Shown: piece after piece, positions 19,235 to 27,197 of the stretch
Numbering within the stretch: the first letter of the stretch is position 1
Layout: every line of letters begins with the position of its first letter
Source of the DNA: Salipaludibacillus neizhouensis
Lineage (GTDB): Bacteria > Bacillota > Bacilli > Bacillales > Salisediminibacteriaceae
Length of the DNA: 64,000 nt
NCBI RefSeq assembly: GCF_002886185.1
Contig: NZ_KZ614146.1
Coordinates: forward strand, 873,234-937,233
Direction: 5' to 3'
Position numbers and translations under genes: made by a program
Notes under the pieces: generated by a model
Told to the model about the DNA's origin: nothing
Database searches by the model: none
The model's input: only the letters and a program-made list of their open reading frames with translations

Positions 19235-19957
19235 ATGACAAAGGCTATATTATTTGATTTGGATGGAACATTATTACCAATGGATACAAATATGTTCGTA
19301 GAAAATTATGTAAAAGAATTAGCACCAAAAGTAGCACATATTATCAGTCCTGATGAATTCGTAAAGGCTTTATTCGCAGGTACAGAAGCGATGATGAGAA
19401 ATTTAGACCCTGAAAAAACAAATGAAAAAGTGTTTGAAGAAACTTTTTTAGAATTAACAACATTAACCCGAGAGGAAATTTGGCCAACTTTAAATGATTT
19501 TTACGAGAATACATTTCCTAGCTTTTCTCATATGTGTGCGCCGACACCGCTTGCCAGGATTGTTGTGGAAGAAGCGATTAATCAAGGTTATCGGGTAGCA
19601 GTTGCTACAAATCCAGTATTCCCTAAAGCGGCAATTTACCACCGGCTCAAATGGGCTAACATAGATGACCTTCCATTTGATCTAGTGACTGTATATGAAC
19701 AAAGTTCTTTTACAAAGCCACATCCTCAGTATTACCAAGCGATATGTGATCAAATTGGTTTTGATCCAAAAGAATGTATTATGATTGGCAATGACAAGCA
19801 AGAAGATATGGCGGCCTCACAAACTGGTATGAAGACTTATTTGGTAGAAGGCTGTGTGATTGATCGGGGAGAACCTGTTTTTCCTATAGATGATTCGGGA
19901 TCGCTAGAAGATTTGTATGAAAGCATAAAGAATAATGAAGGTATGTTCCAAAAGTAA
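19235..19957 (+). CDS. HAD-superfamily hydrolase
   Basis: Probable cytoplasmic phosphatase, 240 residues. Motif I is DLDGTL (residues 8-13, nucleophile Asp8), motif II AVATNP near residue 129, motif III the lysine in FTKPHP near residue 165, and motif IV GNDKQED near residue 187. A helical cap sits between motifs I and II (C1-type). The ATG follows GAGAGGCATTTTAAA. It is separated from the upstream gene by the tandem array and has its own promoter region, plus a terminator shared with the converging exporter. Substrate not predictable. Confidence 0.9.
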   Translation: MTKAILFDLDGTLLPMDTNMFVENYVKELAPKVAHIISPDEFVKALFAGTEAMMRNLDPEKTNEKVFEETFLELTTLTREEIWPTLNDFYENTFPSFSHMCAPTPLARIVVEEAINQGYRVAVATNPVFPKAAIYHRLKWANIDDLPFDLVTVYEQSSFTKPHPQYYQAICDQIGFDPKECIMIGNDKQEDMAASQTGMKTYLVEGCVIDRGEPVFPIDDSGSLEDLYESIKNNEGMFQK

Positions 19958-20014
19958 TTTCATTATATCCAAAAGTGCAACTAGAAGGAGTTTGAATTTC
20001 AAAAATAATTATTC

Positions 20015-20055
20015 AAAAAAGGCATTGAAGTGATTTAGCTTCAATGCTTTTTTTG
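20015..20055. terminator. Bidirectional terminator
   Basis: AAAAAAGGCATTGAAG and CTTCAATGCTTTTTTT form a stem with both A- and T-runs between two converging genes. Confidence 0.9.
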
Positions 20056-20073
20056 CTTTGAAACTACCTTTAC

Positions 20074-21057
20074 TTAAGCTTTCCTGGAAACCTTTTCTTT
20101 AATTAACGCTGCTTTGTTACTCATTTTCTTAGCTAGTAAACTATGCGCTAACATGCCTAATATGATAATAAATAAGCCGATAATAGCAAGACCACTTGGT
20201 AATGGTGTTGAAAGAAGAAGTACTTCCCCGAAAACTACAAAAAATATTTGCGCAGACTGAGTTGCTTCTACTGCTGCTAATTTCCCTTGATCTTTTCGGA
20301 CTCCATCGGTTGCCATAAAAAATAACGTTGTAGCAATAACACCAGAGCTAATTGCTACGATAAATGTTTGAGAAACTTGTGAAGTGGATGGAGGCCCCAC
20401 ATTAATCATTCCATATACACTTAAAAGTATCCAAAAAGGCAGTGATGCGATTGTCATCCCCAGTACTCGTTGAAAAGTATCAAGTCTACCACCACAAAGT
20501 TCCATCATTTTACGATTGCCTAAAGGATAGGCAAAAGCTGCTAATACTACGGGTGCCACCCCTGCTAAAAGCATGGTCGTGGTAATAGAGGTTGCATGTT
20601 GCCATTGTATTAAAACAACGCCAACTAAAATGATCGAAGAAATAGACATAGCCTTGAATGGGATCTTATACCTTACTTTTATGTAGCCATCTGCAGTCTT
20701 TATTTGTTCATAAAATAAAGGAACGAGCAAAGTTCCAGTAACAATCGTTAGTTGCCATGTTCCAGACACAAGCCACCCAGGTCCAAAAGCAGCTGCATAA
20801 GTGATTGGCGCGTAGAACAGTACAAATGCAAAAAAACTCCAGAAAATCCATTTGAAGATATTTTGTCTCATTTCAGTAATTAATTGTTTCAAGTTTTTTC
20901 GAAAGAGTACAATAATGAGTAAAAATGGAACCATGAAGAAAAAACGAAGTGACGAACTCCATATCCAACTGCCGCCTGTAAGTTCCATCGATCGATTCAA
21001 GATAAACGTTACTGCAAAAAACATTGATGCTAAAACTCCGAGAAGGATTTGCTTCAT
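20074..21057 (-). CDS. EmrE-family multidrug/metabolite efflux transporter
   Basis: Integral membrane protein of the drug/metabolite transporter superfamily with about ten spans, resembling the multidrug resistance efflux transporter family (PF13536-like). The ATG at 21057 is preceded by GGAGTG at the right distance; an upstream in-frame GTG at 21075 would overlap that site and is not used. The product is 327 residues. The C-terminal tail is short and Lys/Arg-rich (KKMSNKAALIKEKVSRK), consistent with the positive-inside rule. It is monocistronic. The exported compound cannot be inferred. Confidence 0.85.
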   Translation of the reverse strand: MKQILLGVLASMFFAVTFILNRSMELTGGSWIWSSSLRFFFMVPFLLIIVLFRKNLKQLITEMRQNIFKWIFWSFFAFVLFYAPITYAAAFGPGWLVSGTWQLTIVTGTLLVPLFYEQIKTADGYIKVRYKIPFKAMSISSIILVGVVLIQWQHATSITTTMLLAGVAPVVLAAFAYPLGNRKMMELCGGRLDTFQRVLGMTIASLPFWILLSVYGMINVGPPSTSQVSQTFIVAISSGVIATTLFFMATDGVRKDQGKLAAVEATQSAQIFFVVFGEVLLLSTPLPSGLAIIGLFIIILGMLAHSLLAKKMSNKAALIKEKVSRKA

Positions 21058-21358
21058 AATACTCACACTCCACAACCATAGTAAAAAAAGTCTGATTTAT
21101 TAACACAGTAAACAGTATACTACTTTACAGTCACTAATGGTGAATTACTCTACGGTTATAGAAGAAATTTTTCACGTATTAATGTCTTGTCAGTTGCATG
21201 TGTTATAAAGGGCTTGATTCGAAGAAGAACTGAAAATACTAATTTTTTTACCGGTGCTCTCAATAACGCGAACTACTTTTATCTGCATATCGTGTTTAAG
21301 GATAGATATTATAAGGAATACTTACTATATATTTATTGAAGAAGGAGTTGTTTTGGAA

Positions 21359-21778
21359 ATGACGCAACAGGAATTAAAAAATAAAGTTTTAGATATATTT
21401 AAAGAGAACAAAATTGGAACGCTTGCATCAGTTAAAAATAATCGTCCTCATTCAAGGTACATGACGTTTTACAATGAAGAATTTACGCTTTATACACCTA
21501 CACACAAAAATACTCATAAGGCTGAGGAAATAAAAGAGAATCCTTATGTGCATATTCTACTAGGTTATGAAGGTGAGGGATTAGGGGATAAGTTTATTGA
21601 AGTTGAAGGGAAAGCAACAATCTCTAATTCGAATAAACTAAAAGAAGAACTATGGAAAGAAGACTTTGAAAATTGGTTTGATGGAAAAGATGACCCAAAT
21701 TATATTGTTTTAGAAATCGAACCTTCGATGATTAGATTAATGAATGATGGCAAGGAACCACAAACGATTACATTTTAA
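21359..21778 (+). CDS. Pyridoxamine-5'-phosphate-oxidase-like flavin protein
   Basis: A 139-residue split-barrel protein of the general stress protein 26 type. The N-terminal half carries IGTLASVKNNRPHSRYMTFY and the middle LYTPTHKNTHKAEEIKENPYVHILLG, typical of FMN-binding pyridoxamine-oxidase-fold stress proteins. The ATG at 21359 is eleven bases from GAAGGAG; a TTG at 21353 is possible and would add two residues. Upstream codons in the same frame are not protein-like. The biochemical role of this subgroup is not settled. Monocistronic, with terminator. Confidence 0.85.
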   Translation: MTQQELKNKVLDIFKENKIGTLASVKNNRPHSRYMTFYNEEFTLYTPTHKNTHKAEEIKENPYVHILLGYEGEGLGDKFIEVEGKATISNSNKLKEELWKEDFENWFDGKDDPNYIVLEIEPSMIRLMNDGKEPQTITF

Positions 21779-21785
21779 AAATATC

Positions 21786-21833
21786 AAAAAGTATGTCATG
21801 AGGAGATTGATATTCCTTATGGCATACTTTTTT
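21786..21833 (+). terminator. Terminator after the flavin protein
   Basis: AGTATG...CATACT arms, with additional ATGAGG/CCTTAT pairs, followed by TTTTTT. Confidence 0.8.
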
Positions 21834-21842
21834 AAAGAGAAT

Positions 21843-21993
21843 TTATAAAATTGGCAGCTATCTTTACGCCACAAGTATCAAGGGAAACCCACGTCCTTTC
21901 GAGTAGCACCTACACACACTTAGTAGGTGCTACTCGGGGGTGGCTAAAGATCACGCTGCATTTAATAAAAGATGCTTTGCATTTTTCTTATAA
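21843..21993 (+). repeat. Family-1 interspersed repeat, copy D (full)
   Basis: Full-length copy. The left arm is CTATCTTTACGCCAC. The central hairpin GAGTAGCACCTAC/GTAGGTGCTACTC has the loop ACACACTTA. The right arm GTGGCTAAAGAT is followed by the terminal hairpin GATGCTTTGCATTTTTC, where ATGC/GCAT replaces the ACGC/GCGT seen in copy A. It lies in the 381-bp gap between two rightward genes, downstream of a terminator. Confidence 0.88.
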
Positions 21994-22014
21994 TCTAGTA
22001 ATAAGCAAGAAATG

Positions 22015-22057
22015 AAAAACTCAGTATTACTAATTCATTTAGTGTACTGAGTTTTTT
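22015..22057 (+). terminator. Terminator-like hairpin downstream of repeat copy D
   Basis: ACTCAGTA (22019-22026) pairs with TACTGAGT (22045-22052), followed by TTTTT and preceded by an A-run. No gene ends immediately upstream; it would stop read-through or a transcript entering from the repeat. Confidence 0.7.
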
Positions 22058-22159
22058 AGTGATGAAATAGAACTTTACAGAATGAACAGATAGAAAACTA
22101 GACACACTAACAGTGACTGATTTGACGGTGCATGAAAATTGAAATAGGAGCGTGAACGA

Positions 22160-23293
22160 ATGAAAGCTGTAACTTATCAAGGACCAAATCATGTGGAAGT
22201 AAAAAATGTCCCTGATGCAGTAATAGAAGATAGAGAGGATATTATTGTTAAAATTACATCAACAGCTATTTGTGGATCTGATCTTCATCTATATCAAGGA
22301 AATATGCCGTTACCGAAAGGATATATCATTGGACATGAGCCGATGGGGATTGTTGAAGAGGTGGGACCTGGCGTAACAAAGCTGAAAAAAGGCGACAGAG
22401 TGATTGTTCCTTTTAATGTTGCGTGTGGTCATTGTGTGTATTGTGAGAAGGACTTAACAAGTCAATGTGACAACTCAAACCCTCACTATGATTCAGGAGG
22501 GTATTTTGGATATACAGAAAAGTTTGGCGATCATCCGGGTGGTCAGGCAGAATATTTAAAGGTGCCTTTTGGCAATTTTATTCCGTTTTTGGTTCCTGAG
22601 TCATGTGAACTAGAAGATGAATCACTCTTGTTTTTATCAGATGTCATACCCACTGCTTACTGGAGTGTGGAACATGCTGGTGTTAAAAAAGGAGACACGG
22701 TTATTGTTCTTGGTTGTGGACCAATAGGATTAATGACACAAAAATTTGCGTGGATGAAAGGAGCGAAACGAGTTATCGGAGTCGATTATATTGATTATCG
22801 ATTGAGTCATGCAAAGAAAATGAATAAAGTGGAGGTTTACGATTTTACGAAAGATCCAGATATGGGTGAGACGCTAAAAGAAATCACAAACGGTGGGGCT
22901 GACGTGGTGATTGATTGTGTTGGAATGGATGGCAAAAAGTCCCCATTGGAGTTAGTGGAGCAGAAATTAAAGCTGCAAGGAGGAACGCTCGGACCGATCC
23001 AAATTGCTACGAAGGCAGTGAGAAAAGCCGGAACCGTCCAAATATCTGGTGTATATGGCAGTAACTATAATAATTTTCCTTTGGGGCCATTTTTTGCAAG
23101 AAATATAACTCTAAAAATGGGTCAGGCACCAATAATACCTTATATTCCCATGCTGTACGATAAAATAACAAACGAAGAATTTGATCCGAAAGAAATTATT
23201 ACACATAAAGTTCCGTTAGATCAAGCTGGCAATGCTTATAAAATATTTAATGAGCATGAAGACAATTGCATCAAAGTGATTATTAAACCGTAG
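22160..23293 (+). CDS. Zinc-dependent alcohol dehydrogenase (FdhA-like MDR)
   Basis: Medium-chain dehydrogenase/reductase, 377 residues. The catalytic zinc site includes CGSDLH (Cys39) and GHE. The structural zinc loop has the pattern CGHCVYCEKDLTSQC. The Rossmann motif GCGPIGLM lies near residue 188. The long insertion after the structural zinc loop and the overall length resemble glutathione-independent formaldehyde dehydrogenase-like and other Zn-ADH proteins of Bacillaceae. The ATG follows AATAGGAGCGTGA. Monocistronic with terminator. The physiological substrate is unknown. Confidence 0.9.
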   Translation: MKAVTYQGPNHVEVKNVPDAVIEDREDIIVKITSTAICGSDLHLYQGNMPLPKGYIIGHEPMGIVEEVGPGVTKLKKGDRVIVPFNVACGHCVYCEKDLTSQCDNSNPHYDSGGYFGYTEKFGDHPGGQAEYLKVPFGNFIPFLVPESCELEDESLLFLSDVIPTAYWSVEHAGVKKGDTVIVLGCGPIGLMTQKFAWMKGAKRVIGVDYIDYRLSHAKKMNKVEVYDFTKDPDMGETLKEITNGGADVVIDCVGMDGKKSPLELVEQKLKLQGGTLGPIQIATKAVRKAGTVQISGVYGSNYNNFPLGPFFARNITLKMGQAPIIPYIPMLYDKITNEEFDPKEIITHKVPLDQAGNAYKIFNEHEDNCIKVIIKP

Positions 23294-23330
23294 TTTAACA
23301 ATTCTGGCTTCTTGATATGAAAATAGTAGT

Positions 23331-23362
23331 AGACACCTTTAATTAAAAAGGTGTCTTTTTTG
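23331..23362 (+). terminator. Terminator of the alcohol dehydrogenase gene
   Basis: GACACCTTT and AAAGGTGTC arms followed by TTTTTT. Confidence 0.88.
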
Positions 23363-23396
23363 CAAGACCAGAATTCATAAAATTATTGAATTTTTT

Positions 23397-23455
23397 GAGA
23401 TTGTTATTTTCTATCGACCAGAGAGACTCGAATCCGCTCTAAGTTGCTGCTTTAA
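23397..23455 (+). repeat. Family-2 interspersed repeat
   Basis: GAGATTGTTATTTTCTATCG is followed by ACCAGAGAGACTCGAATCCG and CTCTAAGTTGCTGC. It is similar to the copies at 47898 and, reversed, 60961. It lies between converging genes. Confidence 0.65.
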
Positions 23456-23467
23456 GCGGGACCTTGG

Positions 23468-24274
23468 CTATTCAAATCGAACTTTTATTTCCACTAAATC
23501 TTGTATCGAACCATCTCTTGCACTTCTTGTAAATACTTGCAGTGTACCTTCTTCAGAGGTTGGTTCAGTGTCAAATGTTACACTTTCTCTGAATCGCCCA
23601 TAGTTTGGTCCTGCATATTCGGCAGTTGTAAAGGTTTCTTCGATAACTTCCGTATTGTTAGCATCGACTAGACGGTATAGTACATTCGCTTCAAAGGCTC
23701 TTGCAAATCCTTCAATTATAGAATTGTCACGAACGATACTTCCTGGAAAAGGTTGAACAACTACGATGTTTTGTGAAGACGGTATTGGAATAAGTACTTT
23801 AATCCCCTCATAAATAAGGTCTTGGGAAATGGCAGGCCGAGAACTGTTTGCTAACAAAATTTCTTCGATCGGTACACCAGTAACTTGTGAAATAGAATTC
23901 AACGTATCATTTAACTCGACATCGTATGCGAATACAGGCACCCTTAATTGTTGATTCGGAAAAATGATATTAGGATTTTGTACGGTTGGGTTTATTCCAG
24001 CTAGAAGCTCCCAATGAGTGGAGAATCGTTGTGCAAGTAATATTAAGTTATCACCTGGCTGTGCCACGTAAAAGGTTTCAGTTGGATCAACTAATTGTCT
24101 AGGGATGACTAACACTTGCCCTGTATAAATAACAAAAGGATCTGTAAAAGGTGGATAAAGACCGTTCGCTTGACTGATAGCATCGACATCACTTTCATAT
24201 CTCACGGCAAGACTGTAAACAGTATCTCCTGGCTGAACAGTATGAATGATATGTGTACCATATTGAATCGCCAT
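23468..24274 (-). CDS. Triple LysM protein with Gmad2 domain
   Basis: A 268-residue protein with three LysM repeats, at about residues 8-58, 63-110 and 112-160. Each has a V-x-x-G/N-D-T/N-L/V core and an IP/VPV end. A C-terminal immunoglobulin-like Gmad2 domain follows, from VVQPFPGSIV near residue 168 to the end. Gmad2 and LysM are known from spore germination and spore-coat-associated proteins, so a spore envelope location is likely; that is inference. There is no signal peptide, which suits mother-cell assembly. The ATG at 24274 is best spaced from AAAGGGAG; an ATG at 24280 and a GTG at 24283 are too close. Confidence 0.85.
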   Translation of the reverse strand: MAIQYGTHIIHTVQPGDTVYSLAVRYESDVDAISQANGLYPPFTDPFVIYTGQVLVIPRQLVDPTETFYVAQPGDNLILLAQRFSTHWELLAGINPTVQNPNIIFPNQQLRVPVFAYDVELNDTLNSISQVTGVPIEEILLANSSRPAISQDLIYEGIKVLIPIPSSQNIVVVQPFPGSIVRDNSIIEGFARAFEANVLYRLVDANNTEVIEETFTTAEYAGPNYGRFRESVTFDTEPTSEEGTLQVFTRSARDGSIQDLVEIKVRFE

Positions 24275-24442
24275 GTTCATCACTCCCTTTACTTCATTAT
24301 TAATAACTATGATGTAACTTTTTGTCCATATGCTAGTTAAAATTCAGCTTAATTTATCAAAAGAATTTCCTATTTATGTTAAAATGATATTATTATTAAT
24401 TATTCAATTAATTTAAAGATGGTTAACTCAGGAGGATAGTGA

Positions 24443-25246
24443 ATGTCAAAGGAAACAGTGATTACTTTGAATGATGTTAGCGTTAGAAGAGGCGAAAAAC
24501 TTCTTTTAAAAAATATTTCATGGAATGTACATAAAGGACAAAATTGGGCGATCTTAGGATTAAATGGCGCTGGAAAAACAACCCTTTTAAAAATCATTAC
24601 TTGCTATATGTGGCCAACTCTAGGTTCCGTTGATGTGTTAGGGTATCGTTATGGAAAAGTAAATGTTCATGAACTAAGAAAGTCAATTGGGTGGGTTAGT
24701 AATTCTTTGGATCAGCAACTGCAGTCCCATCAAAATGATACAGCGCTTGAAATCGTACTTAGTGGGAAATATGCTTCTGTAGGTTTGTATGATTCTATTA
24801 CTGAGGATGATAACCATCAAGCAATGGAACTTTTAAAGAAATTTGACATTCAACATATAACAAATGAACCTCTCCGTGTTTTTTCCCAGGGAGAACGGAA
24901 AAAAGTATTGCTTGCGAGAGCTTGGATGTCAGAATTAAAATTGTTAATTTTAGATGAACCTTGCGCGGGATTGGATATTTACTCAAGGGAAGAGTTCCTG
25001 AACACATTGGAAAAGATGACAAAAGAAGAAAATGCACCAACTATTGTTTTCGTAACTCATCATATCGAAGAAATAATCCCTTCGATAACTGATTTACTGT
25101 TTATCCATTCAGGGGAAGTGGTAGATTCAGGAACGAAAGAACAAGTTTTAACGGAAGAGAACTTAGAGCAGACATTCCGGGTTCCTTTGAATCTTCATTG
25201 GCATAATGAACGACCTTGGATTAGTGTGAAAGCAAAACTTTTATAA
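24443..25246 (+). CDS. ABC transporter ATP-binding protein (YlmA-like)
   Basis: Single ABC nucleotide-binding domain of 267 residues. Walker A is GLNGAGKTT near residues 38-46, the signature is FSQGERKKVLLARA near residue 150, Walker B is LLILDEPCAGLD, and the switch histidine is in FVTHH. It resembles Bacillus YlmA and the photorepair-type ModF-like ATPases. No permease gene is adjacent, so the partner, if any, is elsewhere. The ATG follows AGGAGG. The AIM24 gene begins 24 bp downstream and tenA 42 bp after that, suggesting an operon. Confidence 0.88.
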   Translation: MSKETVITLNDVSVRRGEKLLLKNISWNVHKGQNWAILGLNGAGKTTLLKIITCYMWPTLGSVDVLGYRYGKVNVHELRKSIGWVSNSLDQQLQSHQNDTALEIVLSGKYASVGLYDSITEDDNHQAMELLKKFDIQHITNEPLRVFSQGERKKVLLARAWMSELKLLILDEPCAGLDIYSREEFLNTLEKMTKEENAPTIVFVTHHIEEIIPSITDLLFIHSGEVVDSGTKEQVLTEENLEQTFRVPLNLHWHNERPWISVKAKLL

Positions 25247-25269
25247 AAATTTCAAGGAGTTGAGATGAA

Positions 25270-25944
25270 TTGGGTAAATATTCTATTGACGAGTTTATTA
25301 ATCAAACAAAACAAGATGCAGGGGAAAATAACTTTTTTGAATTAGAAACACCACGTATTTTAGAAGTGAATTTAACAGATTTAGTATGGGCGAAATTAGG
25401 GTCAATGGTTTCCTATAGTGGAGATATAAAATTTGAACGCGAAAAATTATTGGAACACGGGGCTGGGCGTATGGTTAAAAAAGCATTTACCGGGGAAGCA
25501 AGTTCCTTAATGAAAGCACAAGGTCGAGGTCAATTGTATTTAGCAGATGCAGGAAAAAGAATCACTATTCTTGAACTGGACAATGATGTCATCGCGGTTA
25601 ATGGGAATGATCTTCTTGCATTCGAACCTAGTATTGAGTGGGATATTAAATTGATGAGAAAAATAGCAGGCATGATGTCGGGAGGTTTATTTTACGCGAC
25701 TCTTCAGGGCAAGGGGCTTGTGGCAATTACGTCACATTTTGAACCGTTGACATTGCCGGTTCGTCCTGGTCTTCCTGTGATGACTGATCCTAGTATGACA
25801 GTGGCTTGGTCCGGGCACTTACAACCTGAGATACGAACCGATATGAATTACAGAACGTTATTAGGAAGAGGAAGCGGAGAGTCTTTCCAAATGGAGTTCT
25901 CTGGTGAAGGATTTGTCATCGTTCAATCTGCACAAGACTCTTAA
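25270..25944 (+). CDS. AIM24-family protein
   Basis: A 224-residue beta-rich protein of the AIM24/TrAX-like family, recognised by VWAKLGSMVSYSGDIKFE near the N-terminus, the Gly-rich repeated strands, and LPVRPGLPVMTDPSMTVAWS in the C-terminal half. Bacterial members have no firmly established biochemical function to my knowledge. The start is TTG at 25270 behind AAGGAGTTGAG; a nearby ATG at 25265 is out of frame and closes at once. It lies between an ABC ATPase and tenA in a tight row. Confidence 0.85.
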   Translation: MGKYSIDEFINQTKQDAGENNFFELETPRILEVNLTDLVWAKLGSMVSYSGDIKFEREKLLEHGAGRMVKKAFTGEASSLMKAQGRGQLYLADAGKRITILELDNDVIAVNGNDLLAFEPSIEWDIKLMRKIAGMMSGGLFYATLQGKGLVAITSHFEPLTLPVRPGLPVMTDPSMTVAWSGHLQPEIRTDMNYRTLLGRGSGESFQMEFSGEGFVIVQSAQDS

Positions 25945-25985
25945 TACACTTTATTAAAATTAAATGATAAAGGAGATAGTGCAAT

Positions 25986-26651
25986 ATGAAAAAGTTTTCA
26001 GAGAGAATTAGAAAGAAAGCAGATCCAATTTGGCAGGATAACTTTAATCATCCATTCATCAAGGGACTTGCTGATGGTACGCTTCCAATTGAATCTTTTA
26101 AATATTATGTTCTTCAAGATTCTTATTATTTATCTCATTTTGCAAGGATTCAATGCGCAGGAGGAGCTAAAGCAGAAGATTTCTATACGACCAGCCGAAT
26201 GGCTATTCATGCGCAAGGCTCGTATGAAGCAGAAATGGCCCTGCACGAAAAGTTTTCTAAGATGTTGAATATAACTACTGAAGAGTTTGAAAACTTTATT
26301 CCTGCCCCTTCAGCGTATGCCTATACTTCACATCTCTATCGTGTGGCGTACAATGGGAATCTTGGTGAGATTATTTCTGCACTGCTTCCATGTTATTGGG
26401 TGTATTTGGAGATAGGAGATTTATTACAAGGTGCTACTCCAGAAGAGGAAGTGTATCAAGAATGGATCGCTGCTTATGGAGGAGACTGGTTCAGGGACTT
26501 GGTAAATGAACAAATCGACCGGTTGGATGAAATTGCCGAAACAGTTACGGAAAAAGACCGCAAAAAAATGGAAGAGCATTTTCTTATTAGCAGTCATTAT
26601 GAGTATGCTTTTTGGGATATGGCATATAATCGAGAAGATTGGACCAGATGA
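25986..26651 (+). CDS. tenA: Thiaminase II / aminopyrimidine aminohydrolase
   Basis: TenA hydrolyses aminopyrimidine products of thiamine breakdown for salvage into hydroxymethylpyrimidine, and can cleave thiamine. At 221 residues it is all-helical. The catalytic cysteine is near residue 136 in LLPCYWVYLEIG. The substrate-pocket Tyr/Glu residues of the family are visible in FARIQCAGGAKAEDFY and SSHYEYAFWDMAY. The ATG follows AAAGGAGATAGT. No TPP riboswitch precedes the gene or the row it belongs to, so regulation here does not look thiamine-controlled. Ends in a strong terminator. Confidence 0.93.
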   Translation: MKKFSERIRKKADPIWQDNFNHPFIKGLADGTLPIESFKYYVLQDSYYLSHFARIQCAGGAKAEDFYTTSRMAIHAQGSYEAEMALHEKFSKMLNITTEEFENFIPAPSAYAYTSHLYRVAYNGNLGEIISALLPCYWVYLEIGDLLQGATPEEEVYQEWIAAYGGDWFRDLVNEQIDRLDEIAETVTEKDRKKMEEHFLISSHYEYAFWDMAYNREDWTR

Positions 26652-26720
26652 TTAATTTAGGATATAAAAAATGATAGAGCAATTTAGTAAAGAGATGGAG
26701 GATCGACTCATTCTCTAAAT

Positions 26721-26767
26721 AGGGCCCTGAAAAAGTAAAGATTACTTTTTTCAGGGCCCTGTTTTTT
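26721..26767 (+). terminator. Terminator after tenA
   Basis: AGGGCCCTGAAAAAAGT-type arms form a long stem ending in TCAGGGCCCT, followed by TTTTTT. Confidence 0.93.
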
Positions 26768-26828
26768 AAAATGATGGTGACGAAAGCTCACACTGTATTT
26801 AACAAAAGGCGCTAAGGGTTTTTCTTAG
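26768..26828 (+). repeat. Family-1 repeat, 3' remnant (copy E)
   Basis: Only the right part is present: GATGGTGACGAAAGCTCACACTGTATTTAACAAAAG, then a decayed terminal hairpin (GGCGCTAAGGGTTTTTC) and CTTA. The pairing of the hairpin is lost, consistent with an old copy. Confidence 0.65.
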
Positions 26829-26829
26829 C

Positions 26830-27012
26830 TTATGAGTTCTCTATTAAGTTGTTCAGGTCAATATCTTGTTCATTTTCGGGGTCATCAAGATGATACACTC
26901 TTGCTGTTTCCTGTGAATCATTGACATGTTGGATATATACTCGTGACCCGTTGAATGTAACATTTGCCATAATAGATGATTCAGAAATCTCTATTGCTCG
27001 TTGCGTATTCAT
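26830..27012 (-). CDS. sspH: H-type small acid-soluble spore protein
   Basis: A 60-residue protein matching the SspH family as I know it: MNTQRAIEIS start, VTFNGSRVYIQHVND, ETARVYHLDDPENEQ and a C-terminal acidic LNNLIE. SspH proteins are minor spore-core components made late in sporulation. The start at 27012 follows AAGGAGGAGTGC; a second ATG at 27016 is out of frame. This gene is direct evidence of a spore-forming host. Confidence 0.88.
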   Translation of the reverse strand: MNTQRAIEISESSIMANVTFNGSRVYIQHVNDSQETARVYHLDDPENEQDIDLNNLIENS

Positions 27013-27197
27013 TCATGCACTCCTCCTTAGCATAGTTGATGCAGTCTGTTAAAACAGGATTTCTATTTATTTTTTGCTTAATTAGGGGGAATTATTCCGA
27101 ACAGGTGAAGGTTCTCCTCGATCCCATTACTAACTTTGATTTAAAAAGTTTTTTTAGGAAAAAATAAAGTTTAACTGATCTTTAAGGAGGTATGTAG

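Noticed and set aside
24116-24340. Opposite-strand ORFs over the LysM gene and elsewhere in the window
   Set aside because: They lie within clear genes on the other strand, have no ribosome sites and show no domain-like sequence.
25945-25985. Possible TPP riboswitch before tenA
   Set aside because: The gap is only 41 bp and the CTGAGA and other conserved TPP-element segments are absent, also upstream of the ABC ATPase gene.
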